Assembly: GCA_020746995.1 (NCBI GenBank)
Contig: JAGPXD010000002.1
Coordinates: 1,116,001 to 1,180,000 of the forward strand
Length of the DNA: 64,000 bases
Origin: Plectosphaerella cucumerina
Taxonomy: Eukaryota > Ascomycota > Sordariomycetes > Glomerellales > Plectosphaerellaceae
Reading direction: 5' to 3'
A program made the translations under genes and the position numbers. The notes beneath the pieces were generated by a model. The model saw only the letters and a program-made list of their open reading frames with translations. It was not told where the DNA came from and searched no databases. Of this stretch, positions 12,119 through 23,959 are shown piece by piece. Positions within the stretch are counted from its first letter, which is position 1, and the number at the start of each line of letters is the position of its first letter.

Positions 12119-12126
12119 ATATTTAT
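12119..12126 (-). promoter_or_regulatory. TATA-like element upstream of glycerol kinase
   Basis: Read on the minus strand this is ATAAATAT in a GC-rich background, about 170 bp before the 11950 ATG and 230 bp before the 11887 ATG. The position fits a core promoter with a leader of about 100-150 nt. Assigned by motif and place only. Confidence 0.3.
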
Positions 12127-13542
12127 CTGCGCCGGACCCCGACAGCTGGAGCGCGAAATGGCGGGGTCGAGGTCAATTCGGGGAAGGCAGAGCTACCCAT
12201 GCTGCTGTTGCTCCAGCGGGGGCCAGTTAGCGGTGCTCATGCCAGCTCTGCCCCTCCTAGGCCCGCCCACGGGGAAACCGCTTCGCTCCAATGCGTGGGA
12301 GCCGTGGACTTTCCCGCCCACAGCACCCAGTTGTGAGTGGTGTGCCCGCAGTGGGGGGCCAGGGCAGCCACGATTTTCCCCTCACGAGCGACCTTGGCCC
12401 CTGTCACTCTGCCCGCATGGCGCCTGCCTGGCGGGACGGGAGAGGTCGCGGAGGAGGTCGCGGGTGTGTTGTCTCGTGTACAGGGGGGGAAGGAGCGACC
12501 AGGCGGCGCTTTCCATTCCCAACAGCCACTGAGGTCACTAACGGTTAATTCCCGTCTGGTTCAGGGATGCACGGCAGGCATGTCACTTGGCGACCCAGAT
12601 TTTGCTCGACGACATCTCATCAACCGCCGTGAGAAGACAACGACAACAGCGACGGCATAAAAAAAAAAATCACAGTTGAAACCGCCGTCCACGAGAAGCC
12701 TCGGCCACGGAAACCTGTCAGCAAGCCTCGTGTTCTCCCCCGTCTAACCCGCACTGTAACGGCCAACCGGCTAACCACCACTCGCCACGGCCAAGCACCC
12801 CCGGACGCATCATCTCGACAGCCATCCGCATCCTTCCTGACCCAACCGTCCGGTCAGTCCGGAGATGGGAGACCAGTGCAGCTAGCTCATCCCTGGGGAA
12901 GATGAGCTTCTCCAGATTTCCACGGCCAGGACTCCATCAATGGAACGTTCTGACAGTCACGCGCCGCATCAGAATCCATTTTGCGCCGCCCGCATCGGCC
13001 CATGTGCGGTTTGAGCGGCATCAGCAGCGTGGGCGTGGGCGTGGGCAACACGGGGCATGCCACCGAGGAGTGTGAAACCCGGCCGCCGAGGTTGAGATCC
13101 TTCGACCGCCCGGACCAGGGATCTCATCTGACAAGCCTCCCTGACAAGCGGAGCCGAGCGGTGCTCAAGGCCGATCCGACCGCGATACACCCCCACTCGC
13201 GGGGTCCCTTCGCTATTCAGGGCCGTTGATGTCATCCCGCCGCACCGAGGCGCATCGCGAAGCACACCGACGAAGATGCGGACTCGGGTTTCGGTCGGCC
13301 AACCATCCTTCGGGTCCCACCACCCCTTTTTCTCGAACTTCTTTCGCCCCCCGACGGTGGGGTCCGCGCCGTCTCGTGGTGCCCGTCCCGGTGCTATTGC
13401 GGTGCTTCCGGGAACGAACCAATGCAGCCACAGCCGTCCGTCGTGCCTGTTGGCGTGCCCAGCCCAGGCCGAGGTCGAAGTTGGTGCTCCGTCTTGTTGG
13501 AGCCTCGGCGGGGGCTGGTTCTGGCCACCTCCAGGTGTTTGT

Positions 13543-13570
13543 TTGCTTGCTTGCTTGCTTGCTTGCTTGC
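13543..13570. repeat. (TTGC)7 microsatellite
   Basis: Seven perfect tandem copies of TTGC (28 bp) lie in the spacer between the glycerol-kinase and aquaglyceroporin starts. Such a run is prone to length change. No coding role is apparent. Confidence 0.9.
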
Positions 13571-15592
13571 GGCACGACGCCAAGTTGCTACGCAGGGATG
13601 CGGAGGAGTTCATCTCGCAAGCTCGCACCTCGTGCTCTCTTGCGCCCACCTGGCCTCTGGCCAGAACATTTGCCGCCAACAACTGCCCCTTCTCGCTGCG
13701 CCCGCCGCCTGACCACCCTCTTCCGTTCTCCCCGACGTTCCAACGCGCCGCCGATCTCATGGGGTAGCACACCCTCAACCCCTCTGGCATGGCGGCGGCA
13801 CGGCCTTGCCTACTCGAAACAGAGCGACCCACGTCATTGGCGAACTCAATCGGGGCAAGCTGTCCTGCCGGCCGAGGCAATCACGATGTCATGGTTCGGG
13901 CGAGCCGCGCCTGCGACGACGCACTGCTTGGCTTGGCAAACCAAGTACGCTGCGCAGCAAAAACTAGAATCGTCAAAGGAAGACGCATCCATCGGTCAGT
14001 CGACCTTCAGCCAAGTCCGAGTGGTACCCGTATTATCGCCCCTTCCCGGGTGCTTCGAACGGCGCGCAAGGTGCCGACAGAAACTGATTGCTCCGCCGGG
14101 GGCAGTCAGATTAAGTGGGCTGATGGATCTCTTCTCCTGGATCTGATCTGAACTTGTGGTCGGCACGCCTATCATTGGGAATCAAGCTATCTTGCCCTCC
14201 TGCCGATGGCAAAAAAAAGTAGTGGTCGTGGGTACAGGGCCCGCTCAGCCCGCTGTACGGAGACAAACCACGACGCCCACGCTCCGGCCCCTCCGAGCGG
14301 CGCGCCGTCGTCAGCCAGGACCACTACGATCCCGTCTGCGGCCACATTGTCGACGAATACGGAAGTTGCTCTCCGGACCGAACGATAGCCCCCCTCCCCA
14401 CATTCGAAGGCCCCTAGAAAGGTTACACTTCCTGGGCTGATGCGTGGGCGGCGGGACGTGTGCTTGTAGCTCGGCACTTTTTCGCCATGGCGCCGCCGCA
14501 GGCTGAGTACTCCTCCCACCCTGTGGGCTGGCCTGCTGACGCCGGCACGTCATTGGATGTCCACAACGAGGTACCGCGACTTCGAACCTGGGCTCGCACC
14601 CTGTGGAGGGGCTGCTGCCATCGTCGCCCGGGGGTGGCTTGCAGATCAGATCCATCGTCGGGGCTCGTTGGTTGTCCGCTGGTGGGCGAGCCGCGAGGGC
14701 GAGCGCGCCAGAGGGGCGAGGGGAAACTGCCTCTTCCGCCGTGGACCCCGTCATACCATGGCGGTGCTCTCCGCCCGGTGGTCGACAACGTGGGTTAACG
14801 TGGGTTTGATCGGGGTCCCGTGGACGCTTGGCCCGACTTCGTGCCCCCCGTCAGCCCGTCGAGGACCAGGTCGGCCAGGTCAAGTAGACCAGGGCCCCAG
14901 GCGCCGCGAGAATCCTCCTCGGTGCTTGCCCGCCATCGTCAACCCGATATCTTCGGTGACACGCCCGAACTGCAGACCTCGGCCCCTCATCTCCTCCTGA
15001 ACAACGGCGACCAGGCTCCCAATCTCTTCGCAAACTCTCCCTCCCACACCCACCGCTCCCGCCTGTCCCCCCCGAACCTACCGTCCCATCGTACCATCTT
15101 CGCTTTCCCAACACCGACGTCTCGCTGTGATACCGATACCCCCGGCGGCGAAAGATTTTCTGGCCGGACCTACCTCGTACGCGGATACACACGGAGATGG
15201 ATTCCCCAATGACTGGCTCCACCGAGCATCACGAGAGAATGTGTAAGTTCGAGACTCTTGATCGCGTACCCTCTCCGTTCCTGGCCGTCCCCCGGCGTCC
15301 CGGCCGGCCGGCAGGCCAGTCGTGACCCCTCCTGCCTCCCCGGTCGTGTCATCCCAAAGGGATGGCGCGAGCGAGATGCCCCCGCCCCGTGGGGGATGGG
15401 GATCGGGCGAAGGTTTGACAGGTGCATAAGAAGTAGCCCGTCCCCGTGGAGGGCATCCCCGGAGAACAGACACATGGCCTTCTTGTCCTGACATCTCCTT
15501 CCCCTCATCCCCTCATCTCACCCCCTCCTTTCTTCTCTCTCACGTCTTCATCGGCTCTCCGTGCCTTTTTCCTCCTTTGAACCATCGGACTA

Positions 15593-16831
15593 ATGGGTAT
15601 CTCCGTCCATCAAGACGCTCACTCGGAGTCGTCTGCTTCGGTGAACAAGTCGATCCCTCAGAAGAACGAGATGAGCGAGACCCGTGCCGAGCACGCGGGC
15701 GTTCTGGCGCCCGAGTATGCCGAGGCCGAGGAGCAGCAGCTCTGGTGGAGCGGCATGCGCGCGAACATGAGGGACTTCTGGTCCGAGTTCTTCGGCACCA
15801 TGGTCCTCATCCTCTTCGGCGATGGTGTCGTTGCTCAGGTCGTCCTCAGCGGAGGCGAGAAGGGTGAATATCAGAGCATCTCGTGGGGCTGGGGGTAAGT
15901 CAACCTCTCCCTTTCCCATTGGCATCTGCCCTTATGACAAGCTCACTTGAGCTCGTTGAGGGTCTGATGTCTTGGGGTTTGTCCGGGCAACGCTGACAGA
16001 AACACAGCATCGGTGTCATGCTTGGCGTCTACGTCGCCGGCAAGACGGGCGGTCACCTCAACCCTGCCGTGACCTTCTGCAACTGCCTCTTCCGCGGCCA
16101 CCCGTGGCGCAAGTTCCCCATCTTCATGGCCGGCCAGATCCTGGGCGCCATGGCTGGCGCCTTTGTGGTGTACGGCAACTACCGCTACGCCATTGACGAG
16201 TTTGAGGGCGGCTCGGGCGTGCGCACCATGCTGACGGCTGGTGTCTTCTGCACGTACCCTGCCGACTTCCTTGACACGACTTCCATGTTCTGGTCTGAGG
16301 TCATCTCTTCGGCCATCCTCATGTTCGTCATCTTCGCCATGACCGACAAGGACAACATCGGTGCCGGCCAGCTGCTGCCCCTGTGCCTGTTCTTCCTGAT
16401 CTTCGGTATCGGTGCTTGCTGGGGCTGGCTGACTGGCTACGCCATCAACCTCGCTCGTGACTTCGGCCCAAGGCTGGTGTCGTACATTGTCGGCTACGGT
16501 ACGCAGGTGTGGTCGGCCGGCAATTATTACTTCTGGGTACGTTTCCTCGTGTTTGCTGTCGTCGATGTTTGTCGTCGGTGGTTTGCCGTCGATGATTCGT
16601 CATTGTCGCTTTCGGAAGATGTCGATGCTAACGGTTGTCGTCGATCAGATCCCCATGGTCGCTCCCTTCATTGGCTGCACCCTCGGCGCCTTCCTGTACG
16701 ACCTCTTCCTCTACGAGGGTGAGAGCCCCATCAACACGCCCTGGATCGGCCTCAAGCGTCTTTCTCAGCCCCGCCGCGACGTGTGGTCCAACACGTACAA
16801 GAGCAAGGCGGCGGCTCAGTCCTCCGTGTAG
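15593..16831 (+). CDS. aquaglyceroporin (Fps1/GlpF-type MIP channel)
   Basis: A plasma-membrane channel for glycerol and probably water. Three exons, 15593-15894, 16008-16536 and 16649-16831, give 337 aa. The introns are GTAAGT...CAG and GTACGT...CAG. Six membrane segments are visible from about residue 64. The first pore motif is canonical NPA at residues 119-121 (GGHLNPAVTFCN). The second is NLA at 248-250 followed by RDFGPR, carrying the selectivity-filter Arg (R251) and the Asp (D252) typical of glycerol-conducting members. From memory, yeast Fps1 also carries NLA in its second motif. The start used is the ATG at 15593. An alternative first exon at 15197-15242 ending T/GTAAGT could join in frame at 15619 (an AAG acceptor, with ACTAAT branch site at 15588) and would replace the first eight residues. 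It lies between glycerol kinase and Gut2-type dehydrogenase. Confidence 0.93.
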
Positions 16832-18900
16832 AGCTGGTGATGATGAGAGCAACCAAAGAAAAAGTCGTCTGCGCTGGTGAAGACAGTGTATGAAATAAAG
16901 GGGTTGAGAAAGTGTGGCATGAGGGCCATGACAGCAAGGAAACCAAAGCATCAGACCAACCTGAGATGACTGGGCAGACAGGCACTTGCCTTTCATGTCG
17001 CCGGTCATCGTCCCCCTATTGTGGCCACAGACTGGAGAGTCGGCCGACCGAGACCGAGTGGGTCAAAGGGGACATGTACTTGACAGCGAGCAAGCAAGCG
17101 GACTTGGTGTGGAAATCTGATTGCAGTGTGTTGTCGATCCATGAAATGGGTGGGCGGGCGTTTTCTTTCTCGGGCGAACAGCGCAGCGGAGTTTTTCGTA
17201 TTGAACAGAAATTCCAAAAAGGCATTCTTCTTTCAAATTTCCTATCTATGCTGCGACGGGCGCGAGGGCTGGGCGAGGCGGCGTATATAGTCGTCGCGGT
17301 GCAGGGCGCGTGCGGGCATCTTACTCGTGGGATTTCGGGCGACCGAAAGACGAGGCGGAGGCCCACGCGGGCCACGCCTAGACAGCCCTGCCTTAACGGT
17401 GCCCGAGACCCCATCATCTGGGTTTGCCAACTTGCTGCCGAGACGGCTCCGGGCGCTAGCACTGGCAGCGAGGGCGCAGAGAGGCCCCAGAGGTGCCAGC
17501 GAAGCAGACTAAGGTCGATCTCAAGGGTCTTCGTCCCGGGATATCGAGGGGCGGCGTGAACGGGGAGCATGGGAGAGCCCTCGTCGTTGGGCCGCCGTGG
17601 ACCGTGGCGCAGGTACGACAGGCGGGAGCGTGCGCTGTGTGCCAGAGATGCAGAGATGTTTGATGCAGATTTGTGCTGGCTGAACTGTGCGGCTGATTGG
17701 TGTCGGTTCCAGTTCGGCCGAGGGGCATGGGGGGTCGACAGGCTCCTGGACACATCATTAACCCGGGAGGGCGTTGGGGGAGCGGGAAGCATTTATATCA
17801 GCGCGATGGGAGCGAAGCCGTCGAGGAGGGAACCCATTGTTTCTGTCTGGCGAGAATTTTCTCTTGTCTCGTCTGTTGCGAGATACGCACGCACGCCGTC
17901 GGCCTCTCTCTCGGTCAGGACTCTGGAGAGAATGAGGCGAGGCCAGGGCGAAGATAGGGGACGATGGAGCACTGCAAGGGGTGGAGACGATGGGACGGGC
18001 ATTGCTCGCCGAGCGAAGAGCGAGACACGTCTGGCTGACATGCGATGCGTGTGAAGGGACCACAGCAGCTCGAGAGTGCTGGATCGCCCGCTAGAAGGAA
18101 ATGGGGGAGCCGAGGACTCCGATGGGCGGCGTTTTTTGGGCTCGGGAGGGGGATACCGATGGGGGCCCGAGAATTGGAGAAAGTTGGAGAAAAGAGGGTA
18201 TTTCGGGGGTGTCGGGCTGCTAAGACCGAGGAATTGGACATTCTTGAGGCTCGAGCTCCAGTTTCGAACGGGGGCGTCCGCCGTCCGGGCTTGGGGGGCC
18301 CCACCGGGTGCAGAGCGACGGACGACGCGATGATGTCAGGAACATGGAGTTCGCCTTGCCTTTTTTGCCTGGCATGGGCGTTTTCCGCCGCCGACGCCGA
18401 CCGAGGGACATGGAGCTGTCAGCTTTTTTTGGAGAGGACTCACTGAAATTTGCCTGCCACGTGGGGTGGGTAAAGCCGAAAGAATAGATGGGTCGATTGT
18501 GTCGGGGATGAGATGATGGGAAGATGAATGATGGATGCTGGGCCCTCGACGGAGGAATTCCTTCTCGAGGTACGGGCTGGTCGCGGCGTTGGCGGGAGGA
18601 AAGGGAGGTACCTTGTGTGACCCTGGGGGTGCGGGCGGCAGAGCAGTTCCACGAATTGGGATGCCGGTTTTTGCACCTGGACTGGCATGGCAATGGCCGG
18701 GCGCGGGTCCCGCCCATCGGATTCGCTCGTCAGTTGTTTCCCGCCCGCCCGCACGTCTCCGTTCATTCCCCCGGCCGGTCTCGTCTGGTCTGGTCTGAGT
18801 TTCTGGGTACTGGTGGTCGTTGCGGCTGGTGATCAGTGTGGTTTGACCGGGCTAGTACGAGTACCGGTAGGCTAATATTTCGTCGTTGGGGAAGGAGGCG

Positions 18901-18915
18901 CCGCCGCCGCCGCCG
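18901..18915. repeat. short CCG triplet run
   Basis: Five perfect CCG copies sit about 350 bp upstream of the dehydrogenase ATG, in untranslated sequence. Confidence 0.7.
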
Positions 18916-19040
18916 CTGCTGGCACCCCCGTGGCCGGGTTGACTCGCCCGGGTTCTTTTTTAATCAAGGTCCAAGGTCCGTCCGGAAAGTAAAGACCCCT
19001 TCCTTTCATCTCCTCCTCCTCTCCTTCCCATCATCCTTCA

Positions 19041-19048
19041 CATAAAAG
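19041..19048 (+). promoter_or_regulatory. TATA-like element of the glycerol-3-phosphate dehydrogenase gene
   Basis: The string cataaaag lies about 220 bp before the ATG at 19265, flanked by C/T-rich tracts as is usual for highly expressed fungal genes. Assigned by motif and position only. Confidence 0.35.
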
Positions 19049-19264
19049 TACCGTCCCCTTCAACTTGGAAGTTTCAAAAGGCTCGCCCCGCCCCTCCATC
19101 GTGCCTGCTTCTCCTACTCCCTCCTTGAGCAGCTCCTTCCCTACCACACACCCTCTCACCTACAGGTACCTCACCTCAGTTGCTCCTTCCTTGGGCAACC
19201 AACCTTCGACTCGCCCTCCTCACCCTCCTCGCTCTTGCTATTTGCTTCCTCAGACTCACACAAC

Positions 19265-21413
19265 ATGTCTCGCTTCGCAAGACTGAGGACGCCGCTGGCA
19301 GTGGCCGCCGGAACCGTCACGGCATCTCTCGGTGGTGTCATCGTCTACTCGCAGATGAGCCGTACGCCCACCATCACTGAGAAGCCCCTTGTCGAACTCC
19401 GGAGGGATGCCGCCGGCGCCATCATCCCGCCCAAGTTCCCGGCCATCAAGTCGCGAACCGAGCAGCTGAATGAGCTCCGGAAGCGCGGCGCGTCTGCCGC
19501 CGACGAAGACGTGTACGACCTTCTCGTCATTGGTGGTGGTGCGACCGGCACTGGTATTGCTCTCGATGCGGCCACTCGCGGCCTCAAGGTTGCCCTCGTT
19601 GAGCGCGACGATTTCAGCAGCGGCACCAGCTCCAAGAGCACAAAGCTCGTTCACGGCGGTGTCCGCTACCTCGAAAAGGCCGTCATGAATCTCGACTACC
19701 CCCAGCTGGCTCTCGTTATGGAAGCTCTCCACGAGCGCAAGACCTTCCTCGAGATCGCCCCTCACCTGTCTAACTCGCTGCCCATCCTTCTGCCCCTGCA
19801 CAAGTGGTGGCAGGCTCCCTACTTCTACGCCGGAACCAAGGCCTACGACATTCTCGCCGGATCCCAGGGCCTCGAGTCGTCTTACTACATGACCCGCTCC
19901 GCCGCTCTCAAGGCCTTCCCCCTGCTCAAGAAGGACAACCTCAAGGGCGCCCTCGTCTACTACGACGGCCAGCACAACGACTCGCGCATGAACGTTTCTC
20001 TCGCCCTGACCGCCGCCCTCTACGGCGTCACTCTCGTCAACCACGCCGAGGTCACCGCCCTCGAGAAGGACGCCTCCACCGGCCGCATCACCGGCGCCAA
20101 GGTCCGCGACGTCATGGCCGACATGGACAAGGATGGTCGCTTCGACGGCCGCGAGTTCTCCGTCCGCGCCCGCGGTGTCGTCAACGCCACTGGTCCCTTC
20201 AGCGATGCCGTCGAGTGCATGGACGACCCTGCCCGCAAGCCCATCGTCGCCCCCAGCGCCGGCGCTCACATCATGCTCCCCAAGCACCTGAGCCCCGAGG
20301 GCATGGGCATCCTGGACGCCGCCACCTCTGACGGCCGTGTCGTCTTCGTCCTGCCCTGGGAGGGCGCCACCCTTGCCGGTACCACCGACAGCCCCTGCCC
20401 CGTTGAACGCGAGCCTGTCGCCAAGGAGGATGAGGTTGACTTCATCCTCAAGGAGGTCGGCAAGCTTCTGACCCCCGAGACCGCCCTGACCCGCTCCGAC
20501 GTTCTGGCCGCCTGGTCTGGTGAGTTCTGGCACACTTCATCTGACTGAAAGATCGAGAAGCTAACCCCCCGCAGGCATTCGCCCCCTGGTCAAGGACCCC
20601 AAGGCTAAGAACACCGAGTCTCTTGTCCGCAGCCACCTCGTCACCGTCTCTCCCTCCGGCCTGCTCACCTGCGCCGGCGGCAAGTGGACCACCTACCGCC
20701 AGATGGCCGAGGACGCCGTCGATGAGGCCATCACCACTTTCGACCTGAAGCCCAAGGCCGGCATCGCCATGCCCGACATCTCGGGCGCCGCCGACTCCGC
20801 TTTCGCCTGGTCTACCACTGGCGCCTGCAGGACCCGCAAGGTCGTCCTCGCCGGTGCTCACGGTTTCTCCACCCAGCTCTCCGGTCAGCTCGCCGCCGCT
20901 CACGGTCTCGATGCCGACGTTGCCCAACACCTCGCTACCAACTACGGCGACCGCGCCTGGGACGTTGTCTCCGCCTCGACCGCCGGTCCCTCCGCTGCTG
21001 CCCGTCTCGTCCCCGCCTTCCCCTTCGTTGAGGGTGAGATCCGCCACGCCGTCCGCGCCGAGTCGGCCCAGACCGCCACCGATGTCCTCGCCCGCCGCAC
21101 CCGTCTCGCCTTCCTCGACGTCCACGCCGCCCTCGACGCTCTTCCCCGCGTCGTCGACGTCATGGCCGATGAGCTCAAGTGGTCCTCGGCTCGCGCCGAC
21201 CGCGAGTGGACCGAGTGCGTTCGCTTCCTCAAGTCCATGGGTCTGCCCCAGGACAAGCTCGGCCTGACCCGCGCCGAGGTGATCAAGGGCGTCCACCGCG
21301 CCGGCGCCACCGTCGGCAGCACCGGCGAGAAGGCCGCTCCCCGCAGCATCACGGGCGGCCTGCCGGAGCAGACCCTGGGCGGCGCCGTCATGGCGAGGAA
21401 CTCTTCGTCGTAG
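19265..21413 (+). CDS. GUT2: FAD-dependent glycerol-3-phosphate dehydrogenase, mitochondrial
   Basis: Oxidises sn-glycerol 3-phosphate to dihydroxyacetone phosphate and passes electrons to ubiquinone at the mitochondrial inner membrane. It completes glycerol breakdown and runs the glycerophosphate shuttle. Two exons, 19265-20519 and 20575-21413, with a GTGAGT...CAG intron carrying a GCTAAC branch site; the product is 697 aa. Residues 1-30 form a basic presequence and a hydrophobic segment (LAVAAGTVTASLGGVIVY). The FAD-binding GGGATG is at 90-95, followed by VALVERDDFSSGTSSKSTKLVHGG. A conserved substrate-region stretch reads VVFVLPWEGATLAGTTD. The C-terminal helical domain ends ARNSSS. Length and order fit the family. 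Codon use is strongly C/G-biased at third positions, which suggests high expression. Confidence 0.97.
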
Positions 21414-21945
21414 GTCATACCTAGACGGATGATCTATGGAAGGAGCAATGTGTAAGAAAGGATGGATACATGGCGAGGCTGGTCATTTTGCTTTCCGCGT
21501 TGATGATACCTGCATGGCGTTGGCGTACTCGGCGGACACACGGGGGGTTGGATCTTTTTCTTTGATATCGCGGCCTTGGCCCCCTCCTTCCCCCCGGCGG
21601 CATGGCGACGAGTCTTGGGTATGCTCGGAGCGTCGAGCGTAAAGATAGACGGGACGATGAAACGATCCTGCTTTGTATAGAATGGCTTTGGCCGTGCTTG
21701 CTCGCTTCACCGTGACTGTGATTGACCATGGATTGAGAAGAGAACGTTGGTATTACAACTACGACTATGGCTTGTGAAGAAGAGGTATTACGTCTAACCC
21801 GACGTCCAAGGAGTGACAGATCTGTGTATCCCGCCCCGGAACGCCTCAACACCGAGAAAAGCAGAACTTTGTTTTCAGAATCCCCAGTCTATACCGGGCC
21901 CGGGTGTATCGTGATATCATGGCAATCTTAAACATCTTGTAGGCA
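21414..21945. other. convergent 3' spacer
   Basis: 0.5 kb between the convergent 3' ends of the glycerol-3-phosphate dehydrogenase (+) and the multicopper oxidase (-). I see only AT-richer UTR-like sequence. Confidence 0.5.
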
Positions 21946-23959
21946 TCAGGAGGGTGGAGGGGTTGGCTTGGCAATGTCTCTGCCGTGGAAGCGGACGTTG
22001 CGCTTCCTCTTGGAGGTGGTTGTCTTCTTGGACGAAGTCGATGTCGTCTTGGTTGAGGTTGGCTTGGGCGTGGTAGCAGGCGTGGTGACGGCGGCGGCGG
22101 GCGTGGTCACAACGGCGGCGGCGGCACTACTGGTGCTGGCGGAAGAAGTGGTGGCGTCTTCCTTCCTGGTGCGCCAGTACTCCTCGAGAGCCTTCTCGGC
22201 CTTCTCGACGTCGCTGTAGGGGATGAGACGCCCAAGCTCCTCGACGCGGCCATTGACCTTTTCGTACGTGTTGGAGTCGCCCTCGACCTTCTTGGCACGA
22301 TAGGCTGGGTCCATTGGATCGTCAAAGTCCGTCTCGGGGTATCCGAGGTCCGTGATCTGAGTGACGTTGAAAGCGGCCATCATCTCGTGGTCTTCGTGGA
22401 TGAGGTTGTGGCAGTGGAACACATACAGACCCGGCCAGGGGGCGTAGTGCGCCTCGACAGTGACGGTCTCTCCGGCGCCGAGCCAGACGACGTCCTTGAG
22501 ACCTGCAGACTCGTAGTTGTACACCTTTGCGCCGCGCTTGCCGCCTGTGCGCTTGATGACGCGGAAGTCGACGAGGTGGATGTGGATGGGGTGGGACCAG
22601 CCGCCGCCGGAGGAGTTTTCAAGCTCCCAGACTTCGATGGAGCCGCGCTTCGGGCGTGCGAGGACGCGGTTGGCCACGTCGGCGAAGACGACGCCGTTGA
22701 TGCGCCAGTCGCTGCCTTGGCGGTGGAAGAGGAACTTACGGTCGACGGTCCCCGCGGGCCTGGGAGCGGGGAAGTCGACTGCCCGTAAGGTCGAGGGAAC
22801 GCGGGAGTCATCTGTCGCGACCTTGTTCTCGACGACGAAGCGCATCACCTTATCAGTGTGGAGGTAATCCTTGTCCGGGGCGAAGTCGCGCGTGTTACGG
22901 AGGGTGACGTTCTGGCCCTTGAAGGGGGAGAAGTCGACAACAACTTCAAAGCGTTCGGCCATGGAGATGTAAAGGTCTGACGTCTTCTGGGGACCGGTGA
23001 GGAGACCGGCGTCGGAGGCGATGACTTGGAACTCAATCTTTGTGCCGGGCTTGCTGCTGGCTTCGAGGTAGAGGAAGAAGGTGCGGGAGATGGCAGCGTT
23101 GAGGAAGCGGAAGCGGTATTTGCGGGCTTCGACCTTCATGAAGGGCCAGGGCTTGCCGTTGACTTGGATGACGTCGCCGTAGAGGCTGTCGTCTTCGTTG
23201 GCGGGGGAGTAGAGGGTGCCGTCGCTGTTGTATTGCTGGGGGGGTCAGGTCAGTATGAGTGAGGCTCCGGGAGAGATGGGGGCTTGCTTACCTTTGATGC
23301 CAGGATCAGGGGTATGTCGTACTTTCCGTAGCCGGAGGGCAGACCAAGGGCATCTTCGGCGGGATCGCGGACGATCCAGGCGCCGGCAAGGCCAAAGTAG
23401 GCGTTTTCGGCCGTGTGATCAATGGCATGGTCGTGGTACCACATGAGGCGGCCGCTCTGAGCGTTGGGGTAGTAATAGTCCTTGTACTCGCCGGGCCTCG
23501 TGATGTCCTCGGCCCAGCCGTCAAAGGGGGCGCGGGAATAGGAGCCGTGAAGGTGGACGGAGCTGGTGCCCTTGCCGTTGTTGATGAAGCGGACCATGGA
23601 CTCTGTGCCGCGCTCCTCGATGAAGGTCATACCGGGAGAGATACCGTCATATCCTGTGAGCTTGGCCTTTTTCTTGCCGGGGTAGACCTGCTCCTCGAAC
23701 TCTTTGATGTCGACTTCATAGTAGCGGACCTTTTTGCCTGTGACGGGGTTGATCATGGAGCGATCGGGCCTGGGGGTGTTAGAGAAGGGTGCCGATGTGA
23801 GAGTGAAGGGACTTACCATTTTTCCTGCTTGACGGGCGGGATTGGTAGGGGGATCTGGTAAAGGGCTGTATATGCTGGGCTCTCCCAGTCTTTGGCGAGA
23901 ACGTCGGAGGCGAGGGCCAGGAGAATGGCCAACGACCGGCCGAGTGATGTTCGGACCAT
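21946..23959 (-). CDS. secreted multicopper oxidase (bilirubin-oxidase/laccase-like)
   Basis: Three exons, 23959-23817, 23769-23292 and 23235-21946, with GTAAGT/CAG and GTAAGC/CAG introns; 636 aa. The start is the ATG at 23959, giving a signal peptide (SLGRSLAILLALASDVLA). Copper ligands are present: HLHG at 120-123, WYHDH at 158-162, HPIHIH at 422-427 and HCHNLIHEDHEMM at 481-493, the last carrying the type-1 Cys and an axial Met. The context SSVHLHGSYSRAPFDGWAED and the HEDHEMM ending point to the bilirubin oxidase/CotA-like branch rather than classical fungal laccases. The substrate is not readable from sequence. The tail after about residue 575 is Ser/Thr/Ala-rich and ends in a basic KRKRNVRFHGRD stretch, so a cell-wall or cleaved C-terminal extension is possible. 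All exon joins keep the domain intact. Confidence 0.93.

Larger units (their letters stand above)
11951..15592. promoter_or_regulatory. long divergent promoter region between glycerol kinase and aquaglyceroporin
   Basis: 3.6 kb separate the divergent starts of glycerol kinase (-) and the aquaglyceroporin (+). No open frame here has domain-like content. It holds a TTGC microsatellite, a pyrimidine-rich run just before the aquaporin start (about 15500-15575), and a possible extra 5' exon of the aquaporin at about 15197-15242. The arrangement would allow shared control of both genes. Confidence 0.5.
16832..19264. other. long intergenic region with the GUT2 promoter
   Basis: 2.4 kb between the tandem aquaglyceroporin and dehydrogenase genes. 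It contains AT-richer 3'UTR-like sequence after 16832, TATA-like strings at about 17284 (+) and 17791-17797 (-) that no gene explains, a (CCG)5 run at 18901-18915, and the pyrimidine-rich leader of the dehydrogenase (about 19000-19260). Open frames here look non-coding. Confidence 0.5.

Noticed and set aside
14560..14600. A ggttcgaag string (minus strand) resembling a tRNA T-loop
   Set aside because: The flanking bases do not form the 5-bp T-stem, and no acceptor stem or anticodon arm can be built around it.
17016..17792. 258-codon minus-strand frame downstream of the aquaglyceroporin
   Set aside because: No recognisable domain and biased composition; kept only as the location of an orphan TATA-like string.
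19256..20533. 425-codon open frame on the minus strand over the dehydrogenase
   Set aside because: Same effect: antisense of a GC3-rich exon, low-complexity Gly/Val/Glu translation.
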